A stretch of 61,597 nt of DNA from CBDCYN01 sp965224205 (GTDB lineage Bacteria > Planctomycetota > Phycisphaerae > Phycisphaerales > Phycisphaeraceae): positions 1 through 61,597 of the forward strand of contig CBDCYN010000030.1 in the NCBI GenBank assembly GCA_965224205.1, in the 5' to 3' direction. Both the position numbers and the translations under genes were made by a program. The notes under the pieces were generated by a model, which was given only the letters and a program-made list of their open reading frames with translations, did no database searches and was not told the origin of the DNA. This document shows, one piece after another, positions 47,804 through 56,621 of this stretch. Position 1 is the stretch's first letter. Each line of letters starts with the position of its first letter.

Positions 47804-49323
47804 CCTGGCGCGTCTTTAAGCAGGACCCCAAACGCAAGAAGTATTCCATCCGAGGCCACGATCACCTCGGCGTCAAACGCCAGCTCCCCGCCTTCCGCGA
47901 CAAGGCCCTGAGCGAAGACCTCGCACGCCGCGTCGCCCAACTCGTCGACTACAAGCGCCAGAACATGCCCCTGCCACCCTTCCTGGCCCACTGGGTCCAA
48001 GACCTCGCCCCCGAGATCCGCGACCGCCTTGCCGCCTTCAACCTCCTCGACGCCCACTCGCGACCCTTAGCCGAGCATCTTGTCGATTACCGAGCGGTGC
48101 TCGTGGCCAAGGGGAACACGTCGAAGCACGTGCAGCAGACGATTACACGGATCCAGCATGTTCTCCAAGGATGCAGGCTGCGTTACTGGTCGGACTTCAG
48201 CGGAAGCAGGATCCAGCGTTTTATTGCCGAGTTGAAAGCTGGGTCTCATCGACCGGCCACCGCAAACACGAAGAATAAGTACCTAGACGCGCTCAAGAGC
48301 TTCGCCCGCTGGGCGGTTCAAGACGGACGAATCAGTGAGTCGCCAATCGAGTATCTCAAACCACTCGACGGCCGCAAGGTACGTCACGACAGCCGACATG
48401 ATCGTCGGGCGCTGTCCGCGGATCAGGTCCGGCAGTTGATCGAGGCCGCTAAGAGAGGACCGGTGCGATGGGGCATGACCGGCCCAGAGCGAGCCATGCT
48501 CTATCGGCTGGCGGTGGAAACAGGCCTGCGGGCCTCTGAATTGAGGCGGCTGACCTGCGGTTCATTTCACCTTATGGGGGACCGGCCGACGGTCACGATC
48601 GAGGCCGGCTACAACACCAAGCAGCGTCAGCTCGTCGACGTGGCGTTGCGTCCAGACACCGCGTCTGAGATGCGATCGCTGCTGGCCAGTAAGCTGCCAA
48701 CGGCGCCGGCCTTCAACCTCCCTCGACCCGAACGCGTGGTCTACATGCTCCGAGAAGATCTAGAAGTGGCCGGGATCGCCTATCGCGACGAGACCGGGCG
48801 TGTGTGTGACTTCCACAGCCTCCGTCATACATGCGGCACCCTCCTGGCCGCTGCCGGCGTTCACCCCAAGGTCATCCAGCGGGTCATGAGGCACTCCACC
48901 ATCACCCTCACCATGGACCGCTACACCCACGCGTTCAAGAGCGACGAGGCCGAAGCGATTCAGAAGCTGCCTGACCTATCACAGTTCGGTGACGTGTCAA
49001 GATCGGCGACCGGCACACTCGGGCCCAATGATCCTGAATCCTTGGCCCCCAAACGGGGCGCTATACGGGGCGCAACGGGTGGACAACAATGCACTGAAAT
49101 GCCCCCCTCTGTGGATTCGGAGATGAAAGAAACATCGCCGTCACCGCGTGCATCCTTAGATGTAAGTTCTGATAAAAAACATAGTAAGGACAAGGACTCA
49201 TCAAAAAGGCCGCGGTGGGATTCGAACCCACGATGGCTTACGCCAACGGATTTGCAATCCGCTCCCTTGGTCCGCTCGGGCACGCGGCCGACCTCGAATC
49301 TTTATTGTTGCTACCCCTTGTAA
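47800..49323 (+). CDS. Tyrosine integrase of the left element, reading antisense through the tRNA
   Basis: A 507-residue protein from ATG 47800 (AAAAGGAG eight bases before). A SAM-like core-binding domain (about residues 90-200) precedes the catalytic domain: R in ETGLRASELRRL, HSLRHTCG (HxxR), RHSTITLT (H) and the nucleophile Y in MDRYTHAF. After about residue 430 comes a low-complexity tail, then residues read antisense through the tRNA (RWDSNPRWLTPTDLQSAPL) and a short unrelated end. In the related locus at 10929-11830 the frame runs instead into a different tail, so this end was probably acquired on integration. All catalytic residues are present. Confidence 0.9.
   Translation: MTWRVFKQDPKRKKYSIRGHDHLGVKRQLPAFRDKALSEDLARRVAQLVDYKRQNMPLPPFLAHWVQDLAPEIRDRLAAFNLLDAHSRPLAEHLVDYRAVLVAKGNTSKHVQQTITRIQHVLQGCRLRYWSDFSGSRIQRFIAELKAGSHRPATANTKNKYLDALKSFARWAVQDGRISESPIEYLKPLDGRKVRHDSRHDRRALSADQVRQLIEAAKRGPVRWGMTGPERAMLYRLAVETGLRASELRRLTCGSFHLMGDRPTVTIEAGYNTKQRQLVDVALRPDTASEMRSLLASKLPTAPAFNLPRPERVVYMLREDLEVAGIAYRDETGRVCDFHSLRHTCGTLLAAAGVHPKVIQRVMRHSTITLTMDRYTHAFKSDEAEAIQKLPDLSQFGDVSRSATGTLGPNDPESLAPKRGAIRGATGGQQCTEMPPSVDSEMKETSPSPRASLDVSSDKKHSKDKDSSKRPRWDSNPRWLTPTDLQSAPLVRSGTRPTSNLYCCYPL
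49207..49289 (-). tRNA. tRNA with anticodon GCA (Cys codon) on a long-variable-arm, Ser-like body
   Basis: An 83-nt cloverleaf: acceptor GGCCGCG/CGCGGCC, D stem CCC/GGG with GAG at its start as in tRNA-Ser, anticodon stem GCGGA/TCCGT with loop TTGCAAA (anticodon GCA), a 14-nt variable region forming a TGGC/GCCA hairpin, T arm GTGGG-TTCGAAT-CCCAC and discriminator U. CCA is not encoded; a T5 run follows. GCA and U73 are CysRS identity elements, while the class II variable arm is a SerRS determinant. Ordinary bacterial tRNA-Cys is class I. The 3' 59 nt recur at 11591-11649. It lies between two convergent integrases. Which amino acid it receives cannot be told from sequence. Confidence 0.88.
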
Positions 49324-50806
49324 CACCGTCAAATGCCGCTGTTCTAAGGGTCTTACGCAGATTTCGTGACCTGCCCTCATTATTTGATGATCGTCCACCT
49401 GCGCCTCTCTCAGGCTGCTCGGATCGCTTCATTGGCGCCAAGCGCAACGCCAAGACATCTTCACCTTCGCAGGGCCCCAACGTCCCCGTGGCCTTGGCTG
49501 GTTCCGAGGGTTTGGTCGTCATGTTCGGGAAGAAGGCGACGGTCTCGGCTTCCTCTCCGGGGAAGAGGTGACCGTAGGTATCCATGGTGAGGGTGATCGT
49601 AGAGTGTCGCATGACCCGTTGGATCTTCCTGGGATGGACACCTGCCATGGCCAGCCACGCCCCGGTGGTATACCGCAGGGCGTGAAAATCCAAGCGTCGG
49701 TCCTCGGCATCCCGCGACGACAGGAAGTCACTCTCACGCCGACGGGCCTGTTCCTGAGGATCGTGAGCGGTCTCGGCGATCCAGGCGTCACGGGCCTCTC
49801 TGAGGTCAGCCCTGAGCATTTCTGCGACTTTGCTCTCGTGGGGCATCTTAAACACGGGGGCAGTTGGCGCCTTCGTTACGACCAGGTCTCGTAGTTCCTC
49901 GGCTGTCTCGGGTCTGACGTGCTGGTGGGCGTCCTTGCTGTTCTTGCTGGCCTTGGCCTTGCAGGTTACCGTCGGCTGATCACGATGGAGGTTGCACTGG
50001 CCCGCCGTCAGGCTGCGCAACTCATTGGACCGTAGCCCCGTCTGAACCGCCACACTATAGAGCAGCGCACGCTCCGGGCCCGTCATCCCGTACCGGGTCA
50101 TTGCGTCGTACGACGTCGCTGTCAGCCAGCGGAATTCATCGACCGTGAAGGGACGCCGCTCGTACCGGCGGTCGGACGTGACGTTGCCCTTCTTGATCGT
50201 TGTTAAGGGATCGGAAGGTATTTTCCCTTGGGTGGCCAGCCACCGGGTGAAGCCCTTCACGGCGGTGAGATAGGCGTTGATCCGCCGTGTGCTCTTGCCC
50301 TGCTTCCGAAGGCCGACGACGAATCGATTGACCGCGTCGGCTTCAATCTCATTCGGGAACCTGAACCCGCAAGCGTCGAGGACGAGCTTGATCAAACGGA
50401 TCGTGTCATGGACGTGCTCGCTCCCACAGTCGTCGGCGATCATCTTGGCTTTGAAGTCATCGAGGTGATCCTCCAAGGACTTGCTGGTCATGATGTGTCG
50501 AGGATCTACAAGCCCGATCTCAGCGAGCTTTGTCTTGATCAAGGCCGGAAGGAGGCCCAGCCACGAAGTCAGTGCAGGATCCATCTGCCCGCCGCTGGCT
50601 CTGTGGTACGCCACGAGCTTGACCAGATTTCGCCCCAGTTCGTCGCTGGCTGCTTTGCTGGTAAACACCGGCAGCCGGCGGACGGTTTCGAGGTGATCCC
50701 GGAACTCCACGTACCACTTGGCCGCCTGCCGAGTCTTGCCCTGGCGGTCTCGGTAAGTTGTTTTGAAAAGACGGTAGCCTTTGCCCTCTCGTGTGTGACT
50801 CGCCAT
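49238..50806 (-). CDS. Tyrosine integrase of the right element, ending inside the tRNA
   Basis: A 522-residue protein (MASHTREGKGYRLFK) distantly similar throughout to the left integrase. It has an N-terminal arm-binding region, a core-binding domain (about 100-200) and a catalytic domain with R in QTGLRSNELRSL, HALRYTTG (HxxR, with Y in place of the usual H after R), RHSTITLT (H) and Y in MDTYGHLF. The final 15 residues (ACPSGPRERIANPLA) are read in sense through the 5' part of the tRNA; the stop TAA lies in the variable arm. It reads towards the left integrase, so the two genes converge and overlap by 86 bases. The ribosome site is weak. Confidence 0.88.
   Translation of the reverse strand: MASHTREGKGYRLFKTTYRDRQGKTRQAAKWYVEFRDHLETVRRLPVFTSKAASDELGRNLVKLVAYHRASGGQMDPALTSWLGLLPALIKTKLAEIGLVDPRHIMTSKSLEDHLDDFKAKMIADDCGSEHVHDTIRLIKLVLDACGFRFPNEIEADAVNRFVVGLRKQGKSTRRINAYLTAVKGFTRWLATQGKIPSDPLTTIKKGNVTSDRRYERRPFTVDEFRWLTATSYDAMTRYGMTGPERALLYSVAVQTGLRSNELRSLTAGQCNLHRDQPTVTCKAKASKNSKDAHQHVRPETAEELRDLVVTKAPTAPVFKMPHESKVAEMLRADLREARDAWIAETAHDPQEQARRRESDFLSSRDAEDRRLDFHALRYTTGAWLAMAGVHPRKIQRVMRHSTITLTMDTYGHLFPGEEAETVAFFPNMTTKPSEPAKATGTLGPCEGEDVLALRLAPMKRSEQPERGAGGRSSNNEGRSRNLRKTLRTAAFDGVTRGSNNKDSRSAACPSGPRERIANPLA
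49304..49332 (-). promoter_or_regulatory. Probable tRNA promoter inside the right integrase gene
   Basis: TTGACG (49327-49332) and AACAAT (49304-49309) are spaced by 17 bases on the minus strand, with the -10 box ending 14 bases before the tRNA. It lies within the last 30 codons of the integrase of the right element, which would therefore carry the promoter of the tRNA. Confidence 0.55.
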
Positions 50807-51071
50807 GGGGTTAATTCCGTTTCGATTTTCTCTGACGCATGACCGTGAGCTGAAGACCCAGCAGGTTCGTGATCCTGTCGATGTTCCACATCAACAATGG
50901 CGATGTGCTGGCCACGATCCGTGTCATGGTGGGCCGGGTGATCCCGATTGTTTGCAGATCTTGTATCGAGCCTTTTGGCTGTATCTGATGACCTGTCGGA
51001 GCTGCTGGCTAAGCGGCCCGTGGTTGTTCGTCATACCTGAATACCGTACCCAAGAGGTACCCTGTAAACCA

Positions 51072-51383
51072 CTATTCCCCATCGGATCTTTCTCGTTCAT
51101 TCCGGCGTTCGACGTCGCTCATCTGCTGGATGATCTCGTTCAGTGCCATCGCCTCGGCCCGCTCGCGGGGCATCCCGCCGTCGTATTCCATGATCGCGGC
51201 CCGTTCTTCCCAGTCGACCCGCCAGTCTCCCGGTAGGTCGTCCGGGCTAATCGCTGGGGATATGGACGGCTTGTGTGGCATGCTGGCACACCCCACCGAC
51301 GTTTCTTCGAACTGCCCGAGGCGGTCGCCCGGTGTGTCGTGATATCTTAAGGCCTGTTTAGCGAGTTCAAGGTAGAGTCCCAT
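51072..51383 (-). CDS. Small acidic protein of integrative elements
   Basis: One hundred and three residues; the centre reads DLPGDWRVDWEERAAIMEYDGGMPRERAEAMAL, a pattern I know from small proteins next to integrases and primases in phages and genomic islands of several phyla; the function is unestablished. A GGGAAG site lies nearby upstream. It is between DUF3987 and the integrase, 265 bases from the latter, a gap in which I see no gene. Upstream, 51407-51470 holds GCGAATTA and TAATTCGC inverted repeats and two GCGAAAAAAG direct repeats, possibly its promoter or a protein-binding site. Confidence 0.65.
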   Translation of the reverse strand: MGLYLELAKQALRYHDTPGDRLGQFEETSVGCASMPHKPSISPAISPDDLPGDWRVDWEERAAIMEYDGGMPRERAEAMALNEIIQQMSDVERRNERERSDGE

Positions 51384-52109
51384 GCCATCTTCCCTGCGAA
51401 AAAAGCGAATTATGCGAAAAAAGTCTACCCGTTAGGGCTTGGAAGCACCTTAATTCGCTTATTTCGCTTTACTCACACTGTCTTGACCCGCCGATCGGGG
51501 GCCACTGAACCACCGCGTTGAGGGCCGACCCGCCGTTTTCTAGGTCAGACCATGAGCCCGACCCGATGCCGTCAACACCTGCAGGACTTCATCAAGCTCA
51601 TCCGCTTTCCGGTGTCGGCCAACTTGGGCATGGATCTCCGTACGGGTCAAACCTGTGGGCCGGTCCCTTAGCATCGATACGATCTGATCGGCCAATGGAT
51701 TCCCTAGCGAGCCTCTGAAGACATAACGAGCTGATTGTTCGCAGTATTCCCAGACGGCCAAAGCGGCCATAAGGTGCGTACTGCGAATGACGGCCGAGCA
51801 GTCCAGCAACGCGTAGACGCAAGCCAACCGTACGACCTGTGCCTCAGACCTAGAAACCACCGCTCCGAAAAGGCCATGTTTACCTTCGGACAGCGTCGGG
51901 TACACCTGGCACCACATGGACCGGGCCTGAGAGTCGAAGATGAGTTCATGGACTTGAGACCCGAATTCCACAGCGTCGCGGAGGTCGGGTATGAGGCGAT
52001 CAAGGTCGTGCGACCCCAGCTGGCCGCCTAACGGCAAGAATTTCGATCTTCTCGCACAGACCATGAGAAATCGATTCGCGAAACCGTTGCCCACCTCGGT
52101 CTTCGTAAG

Positions 52110-53376
52110 TGTACTAGCCACCACTTCATCTGACACGCGAGAGTTATCTGGCAACAGCAAGACTGCCGCTTCGAGTGTCTTTCGTCCGCGCCTCGATCGC
52201 GCCTTGGGTGACGCCCAGATCCTCGGCTCGGCTCTCGTTCGCTTCGCTCACCCGAACCCCTTCTAGAGAAGAGCCATCGAGCCGCTTGGCGTGGGCTAAC
52301 GGGATCGAATCCTTGAACGTCGCCATCGGGGTCTTGCCGTAACAGTAGCGGCCGCTGTGGGGTCGCTGTTCATTGTACGTCACCAGCCACGCATCCAAGT
52401 CGGCTTGGAGTTCTTCGAGGCTCGTGTAGATCTTCTTGCGGAACGCGATGCTATAAAACTCGTCCTGCATCGTCTTGTGCAGCCGTTCGCAGATCCCGTT
52501 GGTCTGCGGGCTTCGGGCTTTGGTCTTGGTGTGATCGATGTCCTCGATCGCCAGGTACAGCTGATATTCGTGGTGCTCACGATTCCCGCAGTACTCCGTG
52601 CCGCGGTCGGTGAGGATGCGTAGCAGGTCCACGTCGTGCTGTTCGTACCACGGGATCACCCGGTCGTTGAGCAGATCCGCGGCCACGAGGGCGTTCTTGC
52701 GATCATAGAGCTTTGCGTGCGCCACCCGCGTATACGTATCGATAAACGTCTGCTGATAGATCCGGCCCACGCCCTTGATCGTGCCCACGTAATACGTGTC
52801 TTGAGCCCCGAGGTAGCCGGGGTGTTCGGTTTCAATTTCACCGTGGGCCTGCTTGTCTTGCTTGGCTTTTTCCAACGCCACGACCTGGGCTTCGGTCAGC
52901 ACGGTGTGGTCGGGGTCCTGAGCCATCTTGGCTTCGAGTGCCTTGAGTCGCTTCTTGAACGTCTCAAGATCATGCCGCAGCCACACGCTTCGCACCCCGC
53001 CCGGTGAGATGAGCTTGCCTTGCTTCTTGAGTTCGTTCGACACCCGCACCTGCCCGTAAGCGGGCTGCTCGATCGCGAACGCGACCACGGCTTGCTCGAT
53101 CTCGGGGTCGACGCGGTTGGCCAGGATCGGCTTCTTGCGGCTGATCTCTTGAAGGGCCAACTCCCCGCCCTGGTCGTAGAGCTGCTTGAACCGGTAGAAA
53201 CTGTCTCGAGAATACCCCATCACCTTGCACGCCTGCGACACGCTGCCCAGCGCCTGGGCCAGCTTGAGCAACCCCACTTTGTTGGCAATGATCTTCTGGT
53301 CGGTGGTCATCTGACGGTCTCCTTCTGTGAGAAACAAAGATTAACGGAAGCGTCAGATGAAGTCTTAACTAATACA
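52110..53376 (-). mobile_element. IS481-like insertion sequence, 1267 bp
   Basis: Ends read TGTACTAGCC on the left and TGTATTAGTT from the right, with a shared ACTTCATCTGAC further in. A 7-bp duplication TCGTAAG flanks it (52103-52109 and 53377-53383). Removing it restores the DUF3987 frame. Confidence 0.92.
52144..53310 (-). CDS. IS481-family transposase
   Basis: A 388-residue protein from ATG 53310 (MTTDQKIIANKVGLLKLAQA) after a GGAG site. It has an N-terminal HTH (VSQACKVMGYSRDSFYRFKQLYDQGG) and an rve core with D in QTFIDTYTRVAHA, D in ILTDRGTEYCG and E in TNGICERLHKTMQDEF. The order and spacing match IS481-type transposases. It is intact. Confidence 0.92.
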   Translation of the reverse strand: MTTDQKIIANKVGLLKLAQALGSVSQACKVMGYSRDSFYRFKQLYDQGGELALQEISRKKPILANRVDPEIEQAVVAFAIEQPAYGQVRVSNELKKQGKLISPGGVRSVWLRHDLETFKKRLKALEAKMAQDPDHTVLTEAQVVALEKAKQDKQAHGEIETEHPGYLGAQDTYYVGTIKGVGRIYQQTFIDTYTRVAHAKLYDRKNALVAADLLNDRVIPWYEQHDVDLLRILTDRGTEYCGNREHHEYQLYLAIEDIDHTKTKARSPQTNGICERLHKTMQDEFYSIAFRKKIYTSLEELQADLDAWLVTYNEQRPHSGRYCYGKTPMATFKDSIPLAHAKRLDGSSLEGVRVSEANESRAEDLGVTQGAIEARTKDTRSGSLAVAR

Positions 53377-53817
53377 TCGTAAGCAACCTGCACAGCTCTT
53401 GATGAGTGATGTGGCCCACAATGCTGATGTGAGCGCCAGTGGCCTTGGTGGGGTTGTTTTTCGTGAGCGTCCTTAGCTTGCCGTTATCCCATGCCTGGCG
53501 GATCAGGGCGGACACGGTATTGCCGTGTCTGGACACGGCCTGAAGGACACTGGCGAACTCTTCCTCAACCACTAGCAATCTCTTGTCCTGTTCACCAACG
53601 TCGACGAGGACTTCGGTAACCTCGCCTGTCGGCCTGCCGTTGTCCTTGACCTCTTCATTTTTATAGATCTTGTCACGTACGGCCCATATCAGACCCTCTC
53701 CGCTTGAAAGGCCGGAGACAACACGTTGATCGGCCCACTGAGGGTCCACGACCTCGAATAAACTCTGGATATGCGCTCGGCTGGTGCCTTTCCGCCCCTT
53801 GCTCGTGTCGCCGATTA

Positions 53818-54965
53818 TACCTCACGCGGCTAAGATTGTCCGATTGTTGAAGTGTTGGAAGTTGCGGGTGATGAGGGTTTGGACGTTGGGTTTGTCGTCG
53901 GTGGCCAGCTTGGCGATGCCGTCGTGGATGGCTTGCTGAAATCGATCGAACGTTTCGTAGTACCGGCCGTTGAGGCAGCGTTTCTTGAGCAGGCCCCAGA
54001 TCCGTTCGATCAGGTTCAGGTGCGGCGAGTAGGACGGCAGGAACATCAACTCGATGCCCAACCCCACGGCCCGATCTTGGACCAACCGGCAGCGTTGATA
54101 CCGCGCGTTGTCCAGCACCAGGGTGATCGCTTGGCCGGGGTAACGCCCCGCGAGCGTCTCGAGTAATTCGCAGACCGTTTGGGCCGTGATGTACGTCGTG
54201 TTCGTGACGGTCACCAACTCTCGGGTCACGAAATCCAACGCCCCCAACACGTTCAGCCGGCGGCGGCCGGTGGGCGTGCGGATGAACAGCCTCACCACGC
54301 ACCACACGTAGCACAGAAACGCGCCATGGACGAAGTGGCAGGCGTCTACAAAAAAACCCTGCGATCACCCCGTTCGGCTTCGTCCAAAGCCGGATCGAGG
54401 GTCTGTTCAAGGAATTCACGCTGCTGTTGATGCTTGGCCTGATCAAGCTTGCCCGGCACACCCCCGAGCTTGCGACGACGCAGACCCAGCCGTTTCAAAA
54501 AAGCTCGCACTTGCGTCGGGCCGCGACGCAGACCGGTGAGTTGCGTGATCTGATGGCTCGCCTCGTGGATCGTCGACGGCGGGTGTTGTTCCAAAGACGC
54601 CTTGACCTTCGGGCCGTGCGCGTTCAATTGACTGGGCTGACCCCGGTAGCCGTTTTGCCTCAACGCCTCGATCCCACCGTCGAGGTACGTATTCAAATAA
54701 CGCTGCACCGTCCGGCTGCTGACCCCTGCCAAGGCCGCGATCTGCCGATGTGCCAACCCATGGCTCTTGAGCCAAACCACCTGCAACTTCCGCCGCACCC
54801 GCGGATCTGGATCGCTAAAACGCCCCCGATCCAACGCCGCCACCGCATCGTCCGTCAATGTGATCTGAAGCATCCATGCCTCCTGTGTCCAGTGACTTCG
54901 TAGTAAAATCAAACCGCTAACGTCAGCCTATTCTACCGATCAGACAAACTCACCCGAGGAAGGTA
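53818..54965 (-). mobile_element. IS630-family element, type B copy 3, 1148 bp
   Basis: Same length and ends as the copies at 12217 and 44399, with TA at 53816-53817 and 54966-54967. It is inserted in the DUF3987 gene. The identical copies point to recent transposition within this replicon. Confidence 0.95.
53822..54873 (-). CDS. IS630-family transposase in two frames joined at a T7 run (copy 3)
   Basis: The same two-frame transposase as copies 1 and 2: ATG 54873 after AGGAGG, OrfA stop at 54346, -1 slip at T7, catalytic half ending RTILAA at 53822. No copy-specific lesion is seen. Confidence 0.9.
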
Positions 54966-55360
54966 TAGTAAAGCGAAAAGGTTCAGATAATGCCTCGATC
55001 CCTCGACCAAGAAGTAGCTGTGACGCCCGATGACGCTGCCGTAGAGCACGATCGCCTGGATCAGTAGCGCGGCCGGGTCGGCCTCGGTGTGAGGTTCAAT
55101 AATGTGAACCAACTCGCCCAGAGGCCCGTGAAACGCGTCATGGGCCAAAGGGTCCGGCCATAAGGGTGCCTGAGAAAGAAGCGCAGATGCGACGTGATCA
55201 CGCGGGACGCCTGGGCATTGAATCTTGACGTTGTCAGCAAAGTCTTCAATCTCTTGTTTATTTGATTCGGAAAGAACCTGCTCAAAGAGCACCTGCCCGG
55301 CGGTTACTGCCTGCGCGGTTTTTGTAGACGGTTCGTAATGGATCTCTAAATCTTGATTCG

Positions 55361-56257
55361 TCATCGGTTACCCCCAGCAGCCCCATCAAGCCGCACAAGA
55401 ATCTGGAACCGCCTGATGGGTGCGACGGAAATGATTTGCCGAACGGTTTGGTACACCGCGCCGTCCTTCTTCCAGGCCCGTAGATCTTGATGCGGCGGCG
55501 GGGGCACGATCACCTTGAGCCCCAGGACGTAAGGCAACAGAACGCTGGCCAGCGTCTCCGCACCCTCACGTTCCTGTGGCTTCGCGTCGGCGCAGATAAC
55601 AACGAGTCCGGGGCGACGGGACCGGACCAGCTCCGTGAGCGATGACGCCCCGTGCTTGCAGGAGAAACGGCCGACCGCTTGATAGCCCAAATCCAATGCC
55701 GCCGCGGTATCTGTGGCCCCTTCACAGATCAACAGGGTTTGCCCGTCGAGATCTTCAGGAAGATCGGTGGGCAGATATAAGCCGACATGATGGCCGTGAA
55801 GCATCCGCTTCGATCCATCGCGGTATCGTCGGTTGCACCCCACGATCCGACCACCTTCATCAGACACGGGAAAAATCCATGCCCCAACTTCATGAGACCA
55901 GCCAACAGCAAGCCGAAACAAGGACGTGACAGACAAGCTCAATTCATCGGCCAAGCATTTTAGACTGTCAGGATCTACGGCATCCCTGAAGTTGTTGACA
56001 AGACGAGTGAGATCACGTTTCGATGAGTACGGGGGTGTAATCCTTATGACGCTGCGCCGCGGTCGATCGGGTTGCCAGGGCAGATCTTTGAGGCGATGCA
56101 GCCAGCCTGCTTCACCGAGATCCTTCACCGCTGCTTCGCTAATCCGGGGGCAGATCGCCACGGCCTCGTCGGTGGACACAAGACACCAGTTGGGCTTGCC
56201 GCAGATCGGACACGGACTCGATCTGCTGACTCTGCGCCACTGACTGCGATGGTTCAT
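55361..56257 (-). CDS. Element primase: zinc finger plus TOPRIM
   Basis: A 298-residue protein from ATG 56257 (MNHRSQWRRVS), chosen because it overlaps the AlpA stop as ATGA and follows GGAAGGG. A zinc-ribbon-like CPICGKPNWC and a later C (ICPRI) lie at residues 17-45; a TOPRIM domain at about 175-265 contains LLICEGATDTAAALDLG and LVVICADAKPQE. This is the DnaG/phage P4-type primase layout without a helicase; DUF3987 downstream would supply the motor. It is intact although its partner is broken. Confidence 0.85.
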   Translation of the reverse strand: MNHRSQWRRVSRSSPCPICGKPNWCLVSTDEAVAICPRISEAAVKDLGEAGWLHRLKDLPWQPDRPRRSVIRITPPYSSKRDLTRLVNNFRDAVDPDSLKCLADELSLSVTSLFRLAVGWSHEVGAWIFPVSDEGGRIVGCNRRYRDGSKRMLHGHHVGLYLPTDLPEDLDGQTLLICEGATDTAAALDLGYQAVGRFSCKHGASSLTELVRSRRPGLVVICADAKPQEREGAETLASVLLPYVLGLKVIVPPPPHQDLRAWKKDGAVYQTVRQIISVAPIRRFQILVRLDGAAGGNR

Positions 56258-56508
56258 GACTGTCCCTTCCGCATTTGTTGCCACGTCTTGCGGTCAGGGC
56301 ATCCCGCGGCGAGCCAAGCGTTCAGCTCGTCGACGTACCAGCGCGGCGCCTTGGAGCCCAGACGCACGGGCAAAGGAACCTTTCCTTGGCTGTGTAACTT
56401 CCACCACTGGCTTCGGGATACCCCACAGAGGCGAGCGGCCCCGTCGGCCGCCACCGCGAGGGGTCGGAACGGAGGGTGATTGATCGTAGGAGGCAATGAT
56501 GTTGACAT
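56254..56508 (-). CDS. AlpA-like HTH protein of the right element
   Basis: An 84-residue protein from ATG 56508 (MSTSLPPTINHP) after AAAGGA. The fold reads LAVAADGAARLCGVSRSQWWKLHSQGKVPLPVRLGSKAPRWYVDELNAWL, an AlpA/excisionase winged helix. It opens the operon AlpA, primase, DUF3987. A start at 56544 is possible but has no ribosome site. Confidence 0.85.
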   Translation of the reverse strand: MSTSLPPTINHPPFRPLAVAADGAARLCGVSRSQWWKLHSQGKVPLPVRLGSKAPRWYVDELNAWLAAGCPDRKTWQQMRKGQS

Positions 56509-56621
56509 AAGCGCAATTCCTTTACTGCAAGATGTTTCGAACACCTGGCATCGAGGAAGCGCCTGTCGTCGAAGTCAAAACGCCTTATGGTCTTTCTGCT
56601 ATTTGTTTCTCAACACGCAGA

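Larger units (their letters stand above)
51540..55364 (-). pseudogene. DUF3987 protein (element replication), split by two insertion sequences
   Basis: Segments 55364-54966, 53815-53377 and 52102-51540 join exactly into 467 codons after removing the IS630 (53818-54965) and IS481 (52110-53376) with their duplications. The restored protein has WPDPLAHDAFHGPLGELV, then HYLNLFALLIGDTSKGRKG, a P-loop-like GDTSKGRKGT, VVEEEFASVLQ and TEVGNGFANRFLMVCARRS, all typical of DUF3987, a helicase-like partner of primases in mobile elements. The ATG overlaps the primase stop (ATGA). In this state no complete product can be made. Confidence 0.9.

Noticed and set aside
51407..51470. GCGAA-rich direct and inverted repeats considered as a CRISPR or origin
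   Set aside because: Only two to four short imperfect units with no regular spacers; noted only as a possible regulatory patch of the neighbouring gene.
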